Below are positions 27,174 through 35,136 of a stretch of 64,000 nt of DNA, piece by piece (the stretch's first letter is position 1; every line of letters starts with the position of its first letter). Source of the stretch: Arthrobacter sp. OV608 (lineage in GTDB: Bacteria; Actinomycetota; Actinomycetes; Actinomycetales; Micrococcaceae); assembly GCA_900110595.1 (NCBI GenBank), contig FOEZ01000004.1, positions 301,525 through 365,524 on the forward strand. The letters run 5' to 3'. Below the pieces are notes generated by a model. That model was not told where the DNA came from. It saw nothing but the letters and a program-made list of their open reading frames with translations, and did no database searches. Position numbers and translations under genes: made by a program.

Positions 27174-27686
27174 ATGCAGTCATCGAACCATGAATCAGGT
27201 TTTACGGTCCGGTTGGCTGACCCGGGTGCCGTTAAGGACCCGGGCACCGGAATGCCCGGCAAAAGCTTTATGGCCCGCCGCCGGAACCGGCATGGACGCG
27301 GTCTCCGTGGCGAAGTGATGCTCCCCACGCATCCCGGCTACCGCACGCGCTCTGACCGGTTCGATGACATGGTCCTGGACTCCGCCCAGCGGCTCCACGA
27401 TATCTGGGGCAAGACCCTCGACGGCGTGCGGTTCGGCGTGGATGAGATCCCTCCGGACCTCGAACAGCTGGCAGCGAATTCGGCCCCGGCACCCATGGGC
27501 GCCTACATCCCTGCAACGGACCAGGACGGCCCCATGATCACGGTGTACCGGCGCGTGGTGGAGCAGGCGTGCGGGGGCGTCGACGATCTCCAGGACCTGG
27601 TCCATGACGTGGTAGTGGAACACACGGCTGAAATGCTGGGTGTTGCCCCCGAAACGCTGGACCCCGTTTACCGGCGCCGGTACTGA
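27174..27686 (+). CDS. metallopeptidase-like (zincin) family protein with degenerate active site
   Basis: About 170 residues, related to the small actinobacterial metallopeptidase family next to DUF3499 and whiB2 (Rv3259 position). Conserved parts: ARRRNRHGRGLRGEVMLP, RFDDMVLDSAQRLHDIWG, VRFGVDEIPPD and ITVYRRVVEQA. Where zincins have HExxH, this protein reads LVHDVVVEHTAEMLG, so the canonical pair is broken and catalysis is doubtful. The start is uncertain: ATG 27174 (used), 27252 or 27270 are all in frame and none has a good Shine-Dalgarno. Confidence 0.7.
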   Translation: MQSSNHESGFTVRLADPGAVKDPGTGMPGKSFMARRRNRHGRGLRGEVMLPTHPGYRTRSDRFDDMVLDSAQRLHDIWGKTLDGVRFGVDEIPPDLEQLAANSAPAPMGAYIPATDQDGPMITVYRRVVEQACGGVDDLQDLVHDVVVEHTAEMLGVAPETLDPVYRRRY

Positions 27687-27720
27687 GGGCCTGTACTAAG
27701 GGCCGGCTGAAGAGGCGTCG

Positions 27721-29394
27721 TTAGTAGCTGAGGGTCACGGGTACCGTTTCCTGCCCGGCAGCGGCCGGGAGGAATGCCAGTGACGAGATGTCGTCGCGGC
27801 CGTCCTGCTGCAGCAGCAAGGAACCATAGGCAGCGTCTCCTGACGCCGAGACCACGTAGCCGACGACGTCCGAATCGTCAGCCTTCCCAGGCACCGCGAT
27901 GGAAGCCGTTGTTCCGCCGGCAATGTCCGCCGTGGCCGGCGCCCGTACTTTGCCGTCTGCGGTGATGGCCGAATACGTGATGGTGGCCCGGTTCTCCAGG
28001 GCACCAAAAACCAGGGTGCGCTGGCCGCCCGGCGGAACCGGGACCACGTGCTGGCTGCCGAGCCTGACTCCGGATGCCGCCCAGGCGACATCTACCGCTT
28101 TACTGTCCTGGAGTCCGCGCGTAATCCGCGTACTGGCCACGAAAGTGACGTCCGACGATGCAGCCACCGTGTAGTGGCCGGCCGGGACCCCGGCGAGTGG
28201 AATTTCCGTGACTGCACCCGCTTTCGCGGTGATCACGCCGCCGGACGGCAGGGCCTTCTGGCCGTCCCGCCCGTACAGCTTGACCTCCACTACGGCGTCC
28301 GACGGTCCGGGAACGGTGAGCTGCAGGGCCGGTCCGGCGTCCTCATATCCGGACTTCGCCGTGAGCGAAGCAACCTGGCCCGCCTCCTGGATGTCGACGC
28401 CGGTCATCACCTGCCGCACAGCCGGTGCTGCACCGGGGGCTATGAAGTCCACACCTCCCGGGGTCAGTCCCCGCAGGACGCTCTGCTGGATGACGGCAGC
28501 GACCGGCCCGCCGGCGCTGCGGATATGCACGCTCAACTGGGCTTCACCCGGGGCGAGCCCGGCGAGAACTACAGCCCGTGAAGTACCGGGCGCCACGAGC
28601 AGGCCGCGGCTTCCCGGCGCCTGGATCTGTCCGTTGGACCCAAACAGCTCCAGGCTCACGGTGGCCGGTGTGGATGAAGCGTTGGTGAGCATCAGCACGG
28701 ACGTGCGGCCCACCGTAGTACTGGCACCGGCGAGCCATTGGTCGTTCGAGGGCTGCTGGCAGTTCGCGGCTGCCGTCCCCTGCAGGTCGCCGTCGGTTGC
28801 CGTGAACTTCATGCCGGCCGCAGCTGAGGCCTTCTGGTTGGTGGTGGCATCGGCGCTGAGCACACTCACCTGGTTCACCTGCCGCCCTGCAACAACCCCG
28901 GCCAGGAGCTCCTGCGGAGCGCCGGCGGCAGCGGACGGGCCGGGCCCTTTGGCGATTTCGACGGCGGTCCGGCCGCTGAGTTCCGACAGGCGGCTTGCCG
29001 GCAGCACGCCGCCGGCACTGAGGACGGCGCCGGTGACTGTACTGGCAGCAGTCTCCGACTCGGGACTGAATTGCGGGTCCGTGCCCGCTTCCGTGCCTTC
29101 CAGCAGGCGGGCGGGTCCCGGGCAGACCCCGACGCTTGTCCCGGCCGGAACCGCGGACACCCCCGCGGGCACGCTGCGGCTGGAGCCGGGCTGCGGAAGG
29201 AAGGATCCGGCCGCAACCACTGCTCCCGCACCGGCCATGATGACCGCAGCCGACAGCAGCCCGGTCACGAGCGCTTTGCGTCCGCTGCCGGTGCGCTTCG
29301 CCGGGTCCGGGCTCCCCTCGGTTTCCTCGGTTTCCGCTTCCCCGCCGGCAGGCAGCGCGTGCGGTGCTGCAGGGTGAACAGGGTTGTTATGCAT
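27721..29394 (-). CDS. DUF5719 family secreted/membrane-anchored protein
   Basis: 557 residues with ATG start MHNNPVHPAAPHA, chosen because AAGGAA lies 8 nt upstream. A charged ~40-residue cytosolic head is followed by one membrane helix (ALVTGLLSAAVIMAGAGAVV), then ~480 residues of Ala/Gly/Val/Thr-rich beta-type sequence with no Cys-rich or catalytic motif that I recognise. This fits DUF5719, an uncharacterised actinobacterial family of extracytoplasmic proteins. Its first codons overlap the end of the glycosyltransferase gene by 8 bp, so the two are translationally coupled and probably act together at the membrane. Confidence 0.75.
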   Translation of the reverse strand: MHNNPVHPAAPHALPAGGEAETEETEGSPDPAKRTGSGRKALVTGLLSAAVIMAGAGAVVAAGSFLPQPGSSRSVPAGVSAVPAGTSVGVCPGPARLLEGTEAGTDPQFSPESETAASTVTGAVLSAGGVLPASRLSELSGRTAVEIAKGPGPSAAAGAPQELLAGVVAGRQVNQVSVLSADATTNQKASAAAGMKFTATDGDLQGTAAANCQQPSNDQWLAGASTTVGRTSVLMLTNASSTPATVSLELFGSNGQIQAPGSRGLLVAPGTSRAVVLAGLAPGEAQLSVHIRSAGGPVAAVIQQSVLRGLTPGGVDFIAPGAAPAVRQVMTGVDIQEAGQVASLTAKSGYEDAGPALQLTVPGPSDAVVEVKLYGRDGQKALPSGGVITAKAGAVTEIPLAGVPAGHYTVAASSDVTFVASTRITRGLQDSKAVDVAWAASGVRLGSQHVVPVPPGGQRTLVFGALENRATITYSAITADGKVRAPATADIAGGTTASIAVPGKADDSDVVGYVVSASGDAAYGSLLLQQDGRDDISSLAFLPAAAGQETVPVTLSY

Positions 29395-32300
29395 TCTGGC
29401 GTTCCTTACGCAGCGAGCCTTCATCCCGGGACAGGCCGGTCCGCTGGCGCCGGGCCGGCATGGGGATGGCCAGCATCACCGTCAGTCCGATGACGGCGGC
29501 CTGGGCGATCCCGGCCCACAGGGCGGCCGGGTTTTCGTACCGCACGCTCAGGTGTCCCGCCGTGGGCGGCAGTGTGAAAGCCTGTGACCATCCGGACGTG
29601 GTGGCTGTGAGCTTCCGGCCATCCAGCCACGCAGTCCACCCCGGATCTGCCCGCTCTGCGAGCACCACCAGGCGGCCCTCAGGACCCTCGGGAATGGGGG
29701 CGTCGACGTCGTCGTGGCCTGAAGGTACCAGGCCGATCGCGGCGCCCTTGCCATCAACAATCCTTACGCGCTGGGTGATGTCTGCCGGCTGCAGCGCCGG
29801 CTGGTTCAGCGGAGCGATGCGCCAGAGCCAGCCGACGTCGGTCTGTCCTACGGCAATAAGCCCCGGCACCGCATCCATCCTGCTGGCGGTCAGTTGCGCG
29901 GCGGTATCGGCGGCCCGCAGCACCACAAAGCCGGCGCCCAGTTGTTCGAGGTCGGTCCGGGGATCCACGCCCTGGCCTGCAACCAGGGTGGCCACCACAC
30001 GGCGGACTGCGGCGGTGACCTCGTCGTCGTCCCGGACTGCTTCGGAGCCCGGGGCGCCCAGGATGTTCCGCGCGGAGGCGATGGCGGAGAGGCTGTCCAG
30101 CGTGGTGCCCGCACCACGCATCAACGAGGCGTCATAGGTGCCGTCGTCACGGGTGCTGATCAACAGGGTGCGTGTCTGTTCGGGGCCGGTCCCCCTGTCG
30201 ATGGCCGTTGCCGGGAGGATACGCCGGCCCGCGGCTTCCACCAGGCGGGGTGTGCCCAGCGGTGCACCGGCGCCGGCGGGCGCCTGGGACGTCACGGCGG
30301 ACGTTCGAAGAAGGTTTTGCGCCGACCAGGCCGTCATGCCGGCCAGCGGTCCTGCAACAAGGAGCACCGTGCCCAACGCTGTGGCGGACCGCAGCGTCAG
30401 CTTGTGCTTCGTGCCCGTGACTGCAGCCCTGTCTGCACGGCCAAGGAGCTGTTCCGCCCCCAGCAGGGCGGCACCCAGGAAGGCAAAGGCCGCGGCAGAA
30501 ACCGCCGGCCCGGGGAAGGCAGTCACCATGGTGTTGGCATTGATGCCGGCGGCCACGTTGCCTGCAAGCCATCCACCGGCCAGGGCGATGATGGCAATAA
30601 CCCACAACAACCGGGCAATTCCGGTCCGCTGGCCCGGCAGGCAAAGTCCGGCTACAGCCAGGAGCAGGACCGGCACGGCCACCAGGAACGCCAGCAGTGA
30701 TGCCCACGGCAGGGCGCCGTCGGCGAAGAACGGGAGCCCGGAGAGGCCGCCACCGGGGCCGAACTCGAGCGGCTGTCCGAGGAGCTGCTGCCACAACGGT
30801 GCGGCGTCAAAGGCCAGCGGCACGCCGGGGTCTGCCAGTAAGGCCCGGGGCCGGTCGAGCGTGGAAAGTCCGAAGGGAATGAACAGGGCGGCCGTGGGCA
30901 GCAGTGCCCACCAGACCGTGCGCCCGCGGCGTCCAAGGAGGAGCCCGCAGAGCACTACTGCCGCGGTGGCGGGAAGGAGCAGGGAAGGCGCGGAAGCTGT
31001 CACCACCGCCATGGCCAGGCCTGCAGCTGCCGCCGCGGTCCAGGACGGCATCCCGTTGATCCCGGGTTTAATTGGCGGCCTGTCGGCGAAGCGCTGGTCG
31101 CCGGGAGCCGGGGCCTCAAAGCGGCCTTGGCCCACGGCTGAACCGGTAGCGCGCAGCAGGGCAAGCGCCAGGAGGGGAACCATGATGTGGGCAATGAGGG
31201 CCCCTGCCCGGCCCTGGTTCAGTGCCACCTGCAGGGCGGGAGCACCGGCCCAGAAAAGTGCCGCCACCAGGCGCAGCCGGCGGCGGACCGTCAGTCCACC
31301 GGCAGCAAACCAGGCGGTCAGGCCGGACAGCGGCGTGCTGAGCAGCAGCAGCCAGGCCATGGCCGCATTGGCGTCGCCGCCACCGAGTACGCCGAGGACC
31401 CAGAGGACATAGCCGAAGGGGTCGCCGCGCCCCGGGAGTCCGGCGCCCAGGGAGATCCACCAGCTGGACGCGTGGTGCCAGATCTCGCCCAGCCCGGCGG
31501 ACACGGGGATCAGGGCACCGCCTGATACTGCAGGGGCTCCGAACAGTCCGGTCAGGCCCAGCAGCGACGTGACTGAGGCGATGATAATTGCGGCCAGCGC
31601 CCCGTTGCCCACCCAGCCGCGTTTACTCGTGGCCAGCGCCGCGAAGTCGTCCGAAGCGTCACCGGTGGGCTGATGCGCCAGGGGGTCGTGTTCTAGGTGG
31701 TCGACTGCAGTGGCGTCCGACCCCAGGGCTTCCATCAGCGAACGCCTGTGGCTCCAGACCTCCCGCCTCGGTGTCTGGAGCTTGCGGATGACGGAGCGCC
31801 TGATCCGGCGTGTCCTCCGGGCGGTCCGCCTGGCCTTCAGAACAGCGCCCGGCCTGGCCAGCGCAGCGAACGTCGCAACGAGCTGCGTGATGCCGTGCCC
31901 GGGATCCTTAACGGCAATGCTCAGCACAAATTTGAAGATGCTTCCCAGCAGGGCGGCTGCAGCGTGGACAGGAACCATCCACAGCGGTGCATGCTTCAGG
32001 CGCAGATGGACCTGTGCTTTCCGGGCTGCAGCAGCATTCCCCAGCGCATGGGGCCGGTGGGCAACGTGGAACATCGTGGCTGCGGGAACTACCACCACCC
32101 GGTGTCCGGCCAGCCGGTTGCGCCAGCAGAAGTCGACGTCATCGCCGCTGCCGGGCAACGCGGGGTCGAAGCCGCCCAACTGCTCCCAGACGTCGCGGCG
32201 GACCAGCATGCCCGCCGAGTTAACGGCGAACGTGTCCGTGCGGCCGTCGTATTGCCCCTGGTCCAGTTCGTCGGCGTCGATCAGTGTGAGCCGTTCGGCC

Positions 32301-32716
32301 CAGCGGCTCGTTGACAGGCCGACGTCTATCAGATGGCGTTCAGCGTGCCAATCCAGCTGCTTGCAGCCGGCGACAGTGACAGACGGTGCGCGTTCAACAG
32401 CGGTGAGAAGCTCAGCGAGGGCTTCCGGGGCGGGTGCGGCATCGTCGTGGAGCAGCCAAATCCACTCCGGCCCGCCCGCGCCTGGCTCGCCGCGCCAGGG
32501 GGCGAGCCGGGCGAGGCCGGCGGAGACGGCAGCGCCCATACCGCTCTTCCCGCGGTGGCTGACGACGTGCGCCCCGCCCAGAGCCTGCTGGAGGAGGACC
32601 TCGGAATCGTCGCGGGAGCCGGTATCGACCCCGATGACATAGTCCGCGGGCCGGGTCTGGTCCGCCAGTGCTGCCAGGGTCCTGGGGAGATAGGCACTGC
32701 CGTTGTGGGCAACCAC
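29387..32716 (-). CDS. GT2 glycosyltransferase fused to a large polytopic membrane domain
   Basis: 1109 residues. Residues 1-~230 are a GT2 (GT-A) domain: VAHNGSAYLPRTLAALADQT, GVDTGSRDDSE, LLHDDAAPAPEALAEL (DxD-like), GMLVRRDVWEQLGGFD and GSGDDVDFCWRNRLAGHRV. A basic linker (ARRTARRTRRIRRSVIRKLQ) leads to a domain with roughly 12 hydrophobic helices (about 385-850) and an extracytoplasmic C-terminal region. The shape suggests a glycan or lipid-linked sugar polymerase/exporter of the envelope; substrate unknown. The first usable in-frame codon is GTG in VVVAHNG, which removes part of the first beta-strand (VTAVVVAHN); no standard start lies upstream before the whiB stop. Confidence 0.8.
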   Translation of the reverse strand: MVAHNGSAYLPRTLAALADQTRPADYVIGVDTGSRDDSEVLLQQALGGAHVVSHRGKSGMGAAVSAGLARLAPWRGEPGAGGPEWIWLLHDDAAPAPEALAELLTAVERAPSVTVAGCKQLDWHAERHLIDVGLSTSRWAERLTLIDADELDQGQYDGRTDTFAVNSAGMLVRRDVWEQLGGFDPALPGSGDDVDFCWRNRLAGHRVVVVPAATMFHVAHRPHALGNAAAARKAQVHLRLKHAPLWMVPVHAAAALLGSIFKFVLSIAVKDPGHGITQLVATFAALARPGAVLKARRTARRTRRIRRSVIRKLQTPRREVWSHRRSLMEALGSDATAVDHLEHDPLAHQPTGDASDDFAALATSKRGWVGNGALAAIIIASVTSLLGLTGLFGAPAVSGGALIPVSAGLGEIWHHASSWWISLGAGLPGRGDPFGYVLWVLGVLGGGDANAAMAWLLLLSTPLSGLTAWFAAGGLTVRRRLRLVAALFWAGAPALQVALNQGRAGALIAHIMVPLLALALLRATGSAVGQGRFEAPAPGDQRFADRPPIKPGINGMPSWTAAAAAGLAMAVVTASAPSLLLPATAAVVLCGLLLGRRGRTVWWALLPTAALFIPFGLSTLDRPRALLADPGVPLAFDAAPLWQQLLGQPLEFGPGGGLSGLPFFADGALPWASLLAFLVAVPVLLLAVAGLCLPGQRTGIARLLWVIAIIALAGGWLAGNVAAGINANTMVTAFPGPAVSAAAFAFLGAALLGAEQLLGRADRAAVTGTKHKLTLRSATALGTVLLVAGPLAGMTAWSAQNLLRTSAVTSQAPAGAGAPLGTPRLVEAAGRRILPATAIDRGTGPEQTRTLLISTRDDGTYDASLMRGAGTTLDSLSAIASARNILGAPGSEAVRDDDEVTAAVRRVVATLVAGQGVDPRTDLEQLGAGFVVLRAADTAAQLTASRMDAVPGLIAVGQTDVGWLWRIAPLNQPALQPADITQRVRIVDGKGAAIGLVPSGHDDVDAPIPEGPEGRLVVLAERADPGWTAWLDGRKLTATTSGWSQAFTLPPTAGHLSVRYENPAALWAGIAQAAVIGLTVMLAIPMPARRQRTGLSRDEGSLRKERQNA

Positions 32717-32745
32717 AACGGCAGTGACGTGAACATCCTGATGAA

Positions 32746-33279
32746 TTAGATTGCTCGCTTCCTCAGCCGCCGGCGCTCACGCTCGGACAGGCCTCCCCAG
32801 ATGCCGAACCGTTCGTCGTTCGCCAGCGCGTACTCAAGGCATTGCGACCGCACGTTGCAGGCACCGCATACTTTTTTCGCGTCGCGCGTGGAACCGCCCT
32901 TTTCGGGGAAGAATGCCTCCGGGTCCGTTTGGGCGCACAAGGCGTCCGTCTGCCAGCCAAGCTCGCCTTCGTCATCAAAGTCCTGCTGGAAGGGCAGGCC
33001 GATCCAGACCGGCTGCGCCGTTCCGGCCGCCGCCAGTTCCATGGGCGGGTCCAGCTCGTCCTCAGGGTCCCCGCCGCCATCCAGGAGGGCCTCATGGGCG
33101 GCAAGGAATGCCGTGGCCTGGTCCTGGAGAAAGTCCTTGTTGTTCGTGTTGTACCGCTCCGCCGCATCAGGGTCGGCAGGGTCAACGTACCAATCGCTCG
33201 GCACCCCCCGCGAACGGTATTTCGCCGTTGCCTGACCGGCGACGACGGCATCTTCCTGGATACGCTCTGCTTGCCCCAC
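32746..33279 (-). CDS. whiB2: WhiB-family iron-sulfur transcription factor (WhiB2/WhmD-like, N-terminally extended)
   Basis: Fe-S cluster regulator; WhiB2 relatives control septation and cell division in actinobacteria. The start is GTG with an excellent AGGAGG 6 nt upstream, giving 177 residues. Cluster ligands are Cys115, Cys138, Cys141 and Cys147 (DALCAQTDPEAFFPEKGGS, KVCGACNVRSQC), then the FGIWGGLSERERR turn and a basic DNA-contacting tail (RRLRKRAI). The ~108-residue N-terminal part is acidic and atypical: WhiB2 homologues are usually about 85-120 residues. It lies upstream of the GT2/DUF5719 genes on the same strand, and its promoter carries a palindrome. Confidence 0.93.
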   Translation of the reverse strand: MGQAERIQEDAVVAGQATAKYRSRGVPSDWYVDPADPDAAERYNTNNKDFLQDQATAFLAAHEALLDGGGDPEDELDPPMELAAAGTAQPVWIGLPFQQDFDDEGELGWQTDALCAQTDPEAFFPEKGGSTRDAKKVCGACNVRSQCLEYALANDERFGIWGGLSERERRRLRKRAI

Positions 33280-33364
33280 GGCGACCCTCCTGATGTTGCA
33301 GCGACTGCCTGGATACATGGACACTCGGTTGTGTGCCGGTATTTACGCAGTTGCCTTTAGTTAT

Positions 33365-33386
33365 CTAATTACACGCGTGTAACTAG
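33365..33386. promoter_or_regulatory. 22-bp palindrome over the whiB promoter (candidate operator)
   Basis: CTAATTACACGCGTGTAACTAG: ten of eleven pairs are complementary and the inner TTACACGCGTGTAA is perfect. It covers the -10 box and part of the spacer of the predicted whiB promoter. Confidence 0.6.
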
Positions 33387-33396
33387 GGTGAGTCAA
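33368..33396 (-). promoter_or_regulatory. predicted whiB promoter (-35 TTGACT, -10 TGTAAT, 17-bp spacer)
   Basis: On the minus strand TTGACT (33391-33396), exactly 17 bp and TGTAAT (33368-33373). Transcription would begin near 33361, leaving a 5' untranslated region of about 80 nt before the GTG. Confidence 0.6.
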
Positions 33397-33659
33397 GCCG
33401 CTGCCCGGATAATAATCAGTAAATCCTGCGAAGTTTCGCACGCCACGCCCGGGATTTTCTGCGGCTCCGGCGCCACAGCGGGGCCGAGGGGGCGAAAAGT
33501 AGGCGCCGGAATGCCAAAAGGTCCCAGTTGGTGCGGAAAATAGCCGCTTTTCATCAAAATAGCAAGCACGCTTAGCATCGGAAGTGATAAAGATCACAGC
33601 GGCACTGGTGCGATGGAACCAGGCTCGGACGACCGGATGACCCGCCGAGCGGCGGGTGG
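33387..33659. other. intergenic between whiB and the TIGR03089 gene
   Basis: Apart from the whiB -35 box and a short inverted repeat (ACCCGCC/GGCGGGT, 33640-33657) next to the rightward -10 box, I recognise no gene or RNA here. Confidence 0.5.
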
Positions 33660-33665
33660 CAGGAT
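33660..33665 (+). promoter_or_regulatory. -10-like box for leaderless TIGR03089 gene
   Basis: CAGGAT, six nucleotides before the ATG; an imperfect match to TAGGAT. A 7-bp inverted repeat lies just upstream, in the -35/spacer region. Confidence 0.4.
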
Positions 33666-33671
33666 TGAGCC

Positions 33672-34370
33672 ATGAATACCCCCGCAATCGATCTGATGAC
33701 CAGCCTTCGCTCCGGCAATTCCACGGCCCCGCGGCTCACCTGGTACGGCCCGGACTCCGAGCGCGTGGAATTGTCCGGAAAGGTGCTGGACAACTGGGTG
33801 GCCAAAACCAGCAACCTGCTGCAGGACGAACTGGACGCCGGGCCCGGCATGCGGCTGGCCCTGGACCTTCCGGCGCATTGGAAGTCCATGGTGTGGGCGT
33901 TGGCCGCCTGGCAGCTCGGCCTTGAGACCGTGCTGAACGGGGAGGAGGCCGACTTCCTGGCAACCGCCGCGCCGGATGCGGTGAACGGAAAGTACGACGC
34001 CGTGGTGGCAGTGGCGCTGCCGGCCCTTGCCATGCGGTGGGACGGCGGACTTCCGGCCGGCTTCCTCGACTACGCGGCCGAGGTGCGCTCCCACGGGGAT
34101 GTTTTTATGCAGCATGTCGATCCGGATCCAGCCGCCTGCGCCATCGTGACATCTGACGGGCGCCGGCACCTCCACCAGGACCTGCTGGACGGCTTCGCGG
34201 TGCCCCATGAAGAAGGCGTCCGGCTTCACGTGGCGGGCGGCGGCGGGCTTGAAGCGGCGCTGGCCGATGCACTCGGCGCCTGGCGCCGCGGAGGCTCAGT
34301 GGTGCTCACGCACCCTGACGTTGCGGATACCGGGAAGCTGCTCGCCGCGGAACGCATCCACGGCAGCTGA
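33672..34370 (+). CDS. TIGR03089 family protein
   Basis: 232 residues of the actinobacterial TIGR03089 family (Rv3268 position). The sequence resembles the N-terminal part of AMP-binding (ANL) enzymes: RLTWYGPDSERVELSGKVLDNWVAKTS-type opening and GPGMRLALDLPAHWKSMVWALA. It lacks the TSGTTGxPKG phosphate loop and the C-terminal catalytic domain, so enzymatic adenylation is unlikely. Function unknown. No Shine-Dalgarno is visible; the ATG is six nucleotides after CAGGAT, in keeping with a leaderless transcript. It is tail-to-tail with gtrA. Confidence 0.75.
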   Translation: MNTPAIDLMTSLRSGNSTAPRLTWYGPDSERVELSGKVLDNWVAKTSNLLQDELDAGPGMRLALDLPAHWKSMVWALAAWQLGLETVLNGEEADFLATAAPDAVNGKYDAVVAVALPALAMRWDGGLPAGFLDYAAEVRSHGDVFMQHVDPDPAACAIVTSDGRRHLHQDLLDGFAVPHEEGVRLHVAGGGGLEAALADALGAWRRGGSVVLTHPDVADTGKLLAAERIHGS

Positions 34371-34391
34371 AGGCTGGCCCGGGCGGCGCCC

Positions 34392-34961
34392 CTACTTTTG
34401 GGGCTGGGCGGGGTCCCCGGCAAAAGGCTCGGGCTCCGCCACATCCGCATGGGCGTGCGCACCTTTGGCATGGTGGAGTTCGATGAGCTCGTGGTCGTGC
34501 GAGAACTCGGGCTCCTGGTCCAGTTCCTGGTTGAACACCAGGAACCGGTAGGCGAAGAACCGGACCACTGTTGCTACCAGGATGCCCACAACGCCGGCAA
34601 GGAAGAGCAGGTTCTTGTCCGTGACGCCCAGCCCGTACTTGGCCAGGGCGGTAAATCCGGTGGAAATCCCGATCCCGATGCCGTTGATGAGGATGAACAT
34701 CAGGAACTCGCGCAGCACGTTGGCCTGCCGGCGGTGCCGGAAGGTCCAGAGGCGGTTCGCGATCCAGGAAAAGATCGTGGCCACCGAAGCGCCCACAAAG
34801 CGGGCCTTGGCCTCGCTGTCCGACATCGCTCCGTGCATCAGGAAATACGTGAGGCCGTTGTCGATGACGAATGCCACACCGCCGACGGCACCAAACTTGG
34901 CCACCTCACGCCAGAAAAGCGAGGCGAGCCCCCGGATGCGATCTGAAAGTGCGCTAAACAT
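34392..34961 (-). CDS. GtrA-family membrane protein
   Basis: 189 residues with the four-helix GtrA topology: KFGAVGGVAFVIDNGLTYFL, FVGASVATIFSWIANRLWTF, FLMFILINGIGIGISTGFTA and VVGILVATVVRFFAYRFLVF. It ends in a charged His/Glu-rich cytosolic tail. GtrA proteins help translocate or position undecaprenyl- or decaprenyl-linked sugars in envelope polysaccharide synthesis (Rv3277 position in M. tuberculosis). The ATG has a strong GGAGG upstream. Divergent from purK across 175 bp; with the LCP and GT2 genes nearby, an envelope-glycan role fits. Confidence 0.85.
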   Translation of the reverse strand: MFSALSDRIRGLASLFWREVAKFGAVGGVAFVIDNGLTYFLMHGAMSDSEAKARFVGASVATIFSWIANRLWTFRHRRQANVLREFLMFILINGIGIGISTGFTALAKYGLGVTDKNLLFLAGVVGILVATVVRFFAYRFLVFNQELDQEPEFSHDHELIELHHAKGAHAHADVAEPEPFAGDPAQPQK

Positions 34962-35123
34962 GACCCTCCATGGCCGTTGAAACTATGGGCCACACGGCCA
35001 GAGGCCTATTTTAGCCCCCAAAGCTGGATGGAAGCCCCCCAAACTTGCTCCATCCGGCGCCGCGTGCGCCGAAAAACTCAACCGCCGCCCCGACCCGAAG
35101 GCGGGATACCCGGCGGTTTTCGG

Positions 35124-35129
35124 TAGGCT
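35124..35129 (+). promoter_or_regulatory. -10 box for leaderless purK
   Basis: TAGGCT, seven nucleotides before the purK GTG at 35137; no Shine-Dalgarno is present. Confidence 0.5.
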
Positions 35130-35136
35130 GGCCCAT

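Noticed and set aside
33365-33386. BldD box over the whiB promoter
   Set aside because: The palindrome has an even centre (CG) and does not fit the TNACNC(A/T)GNGTNA spacing.
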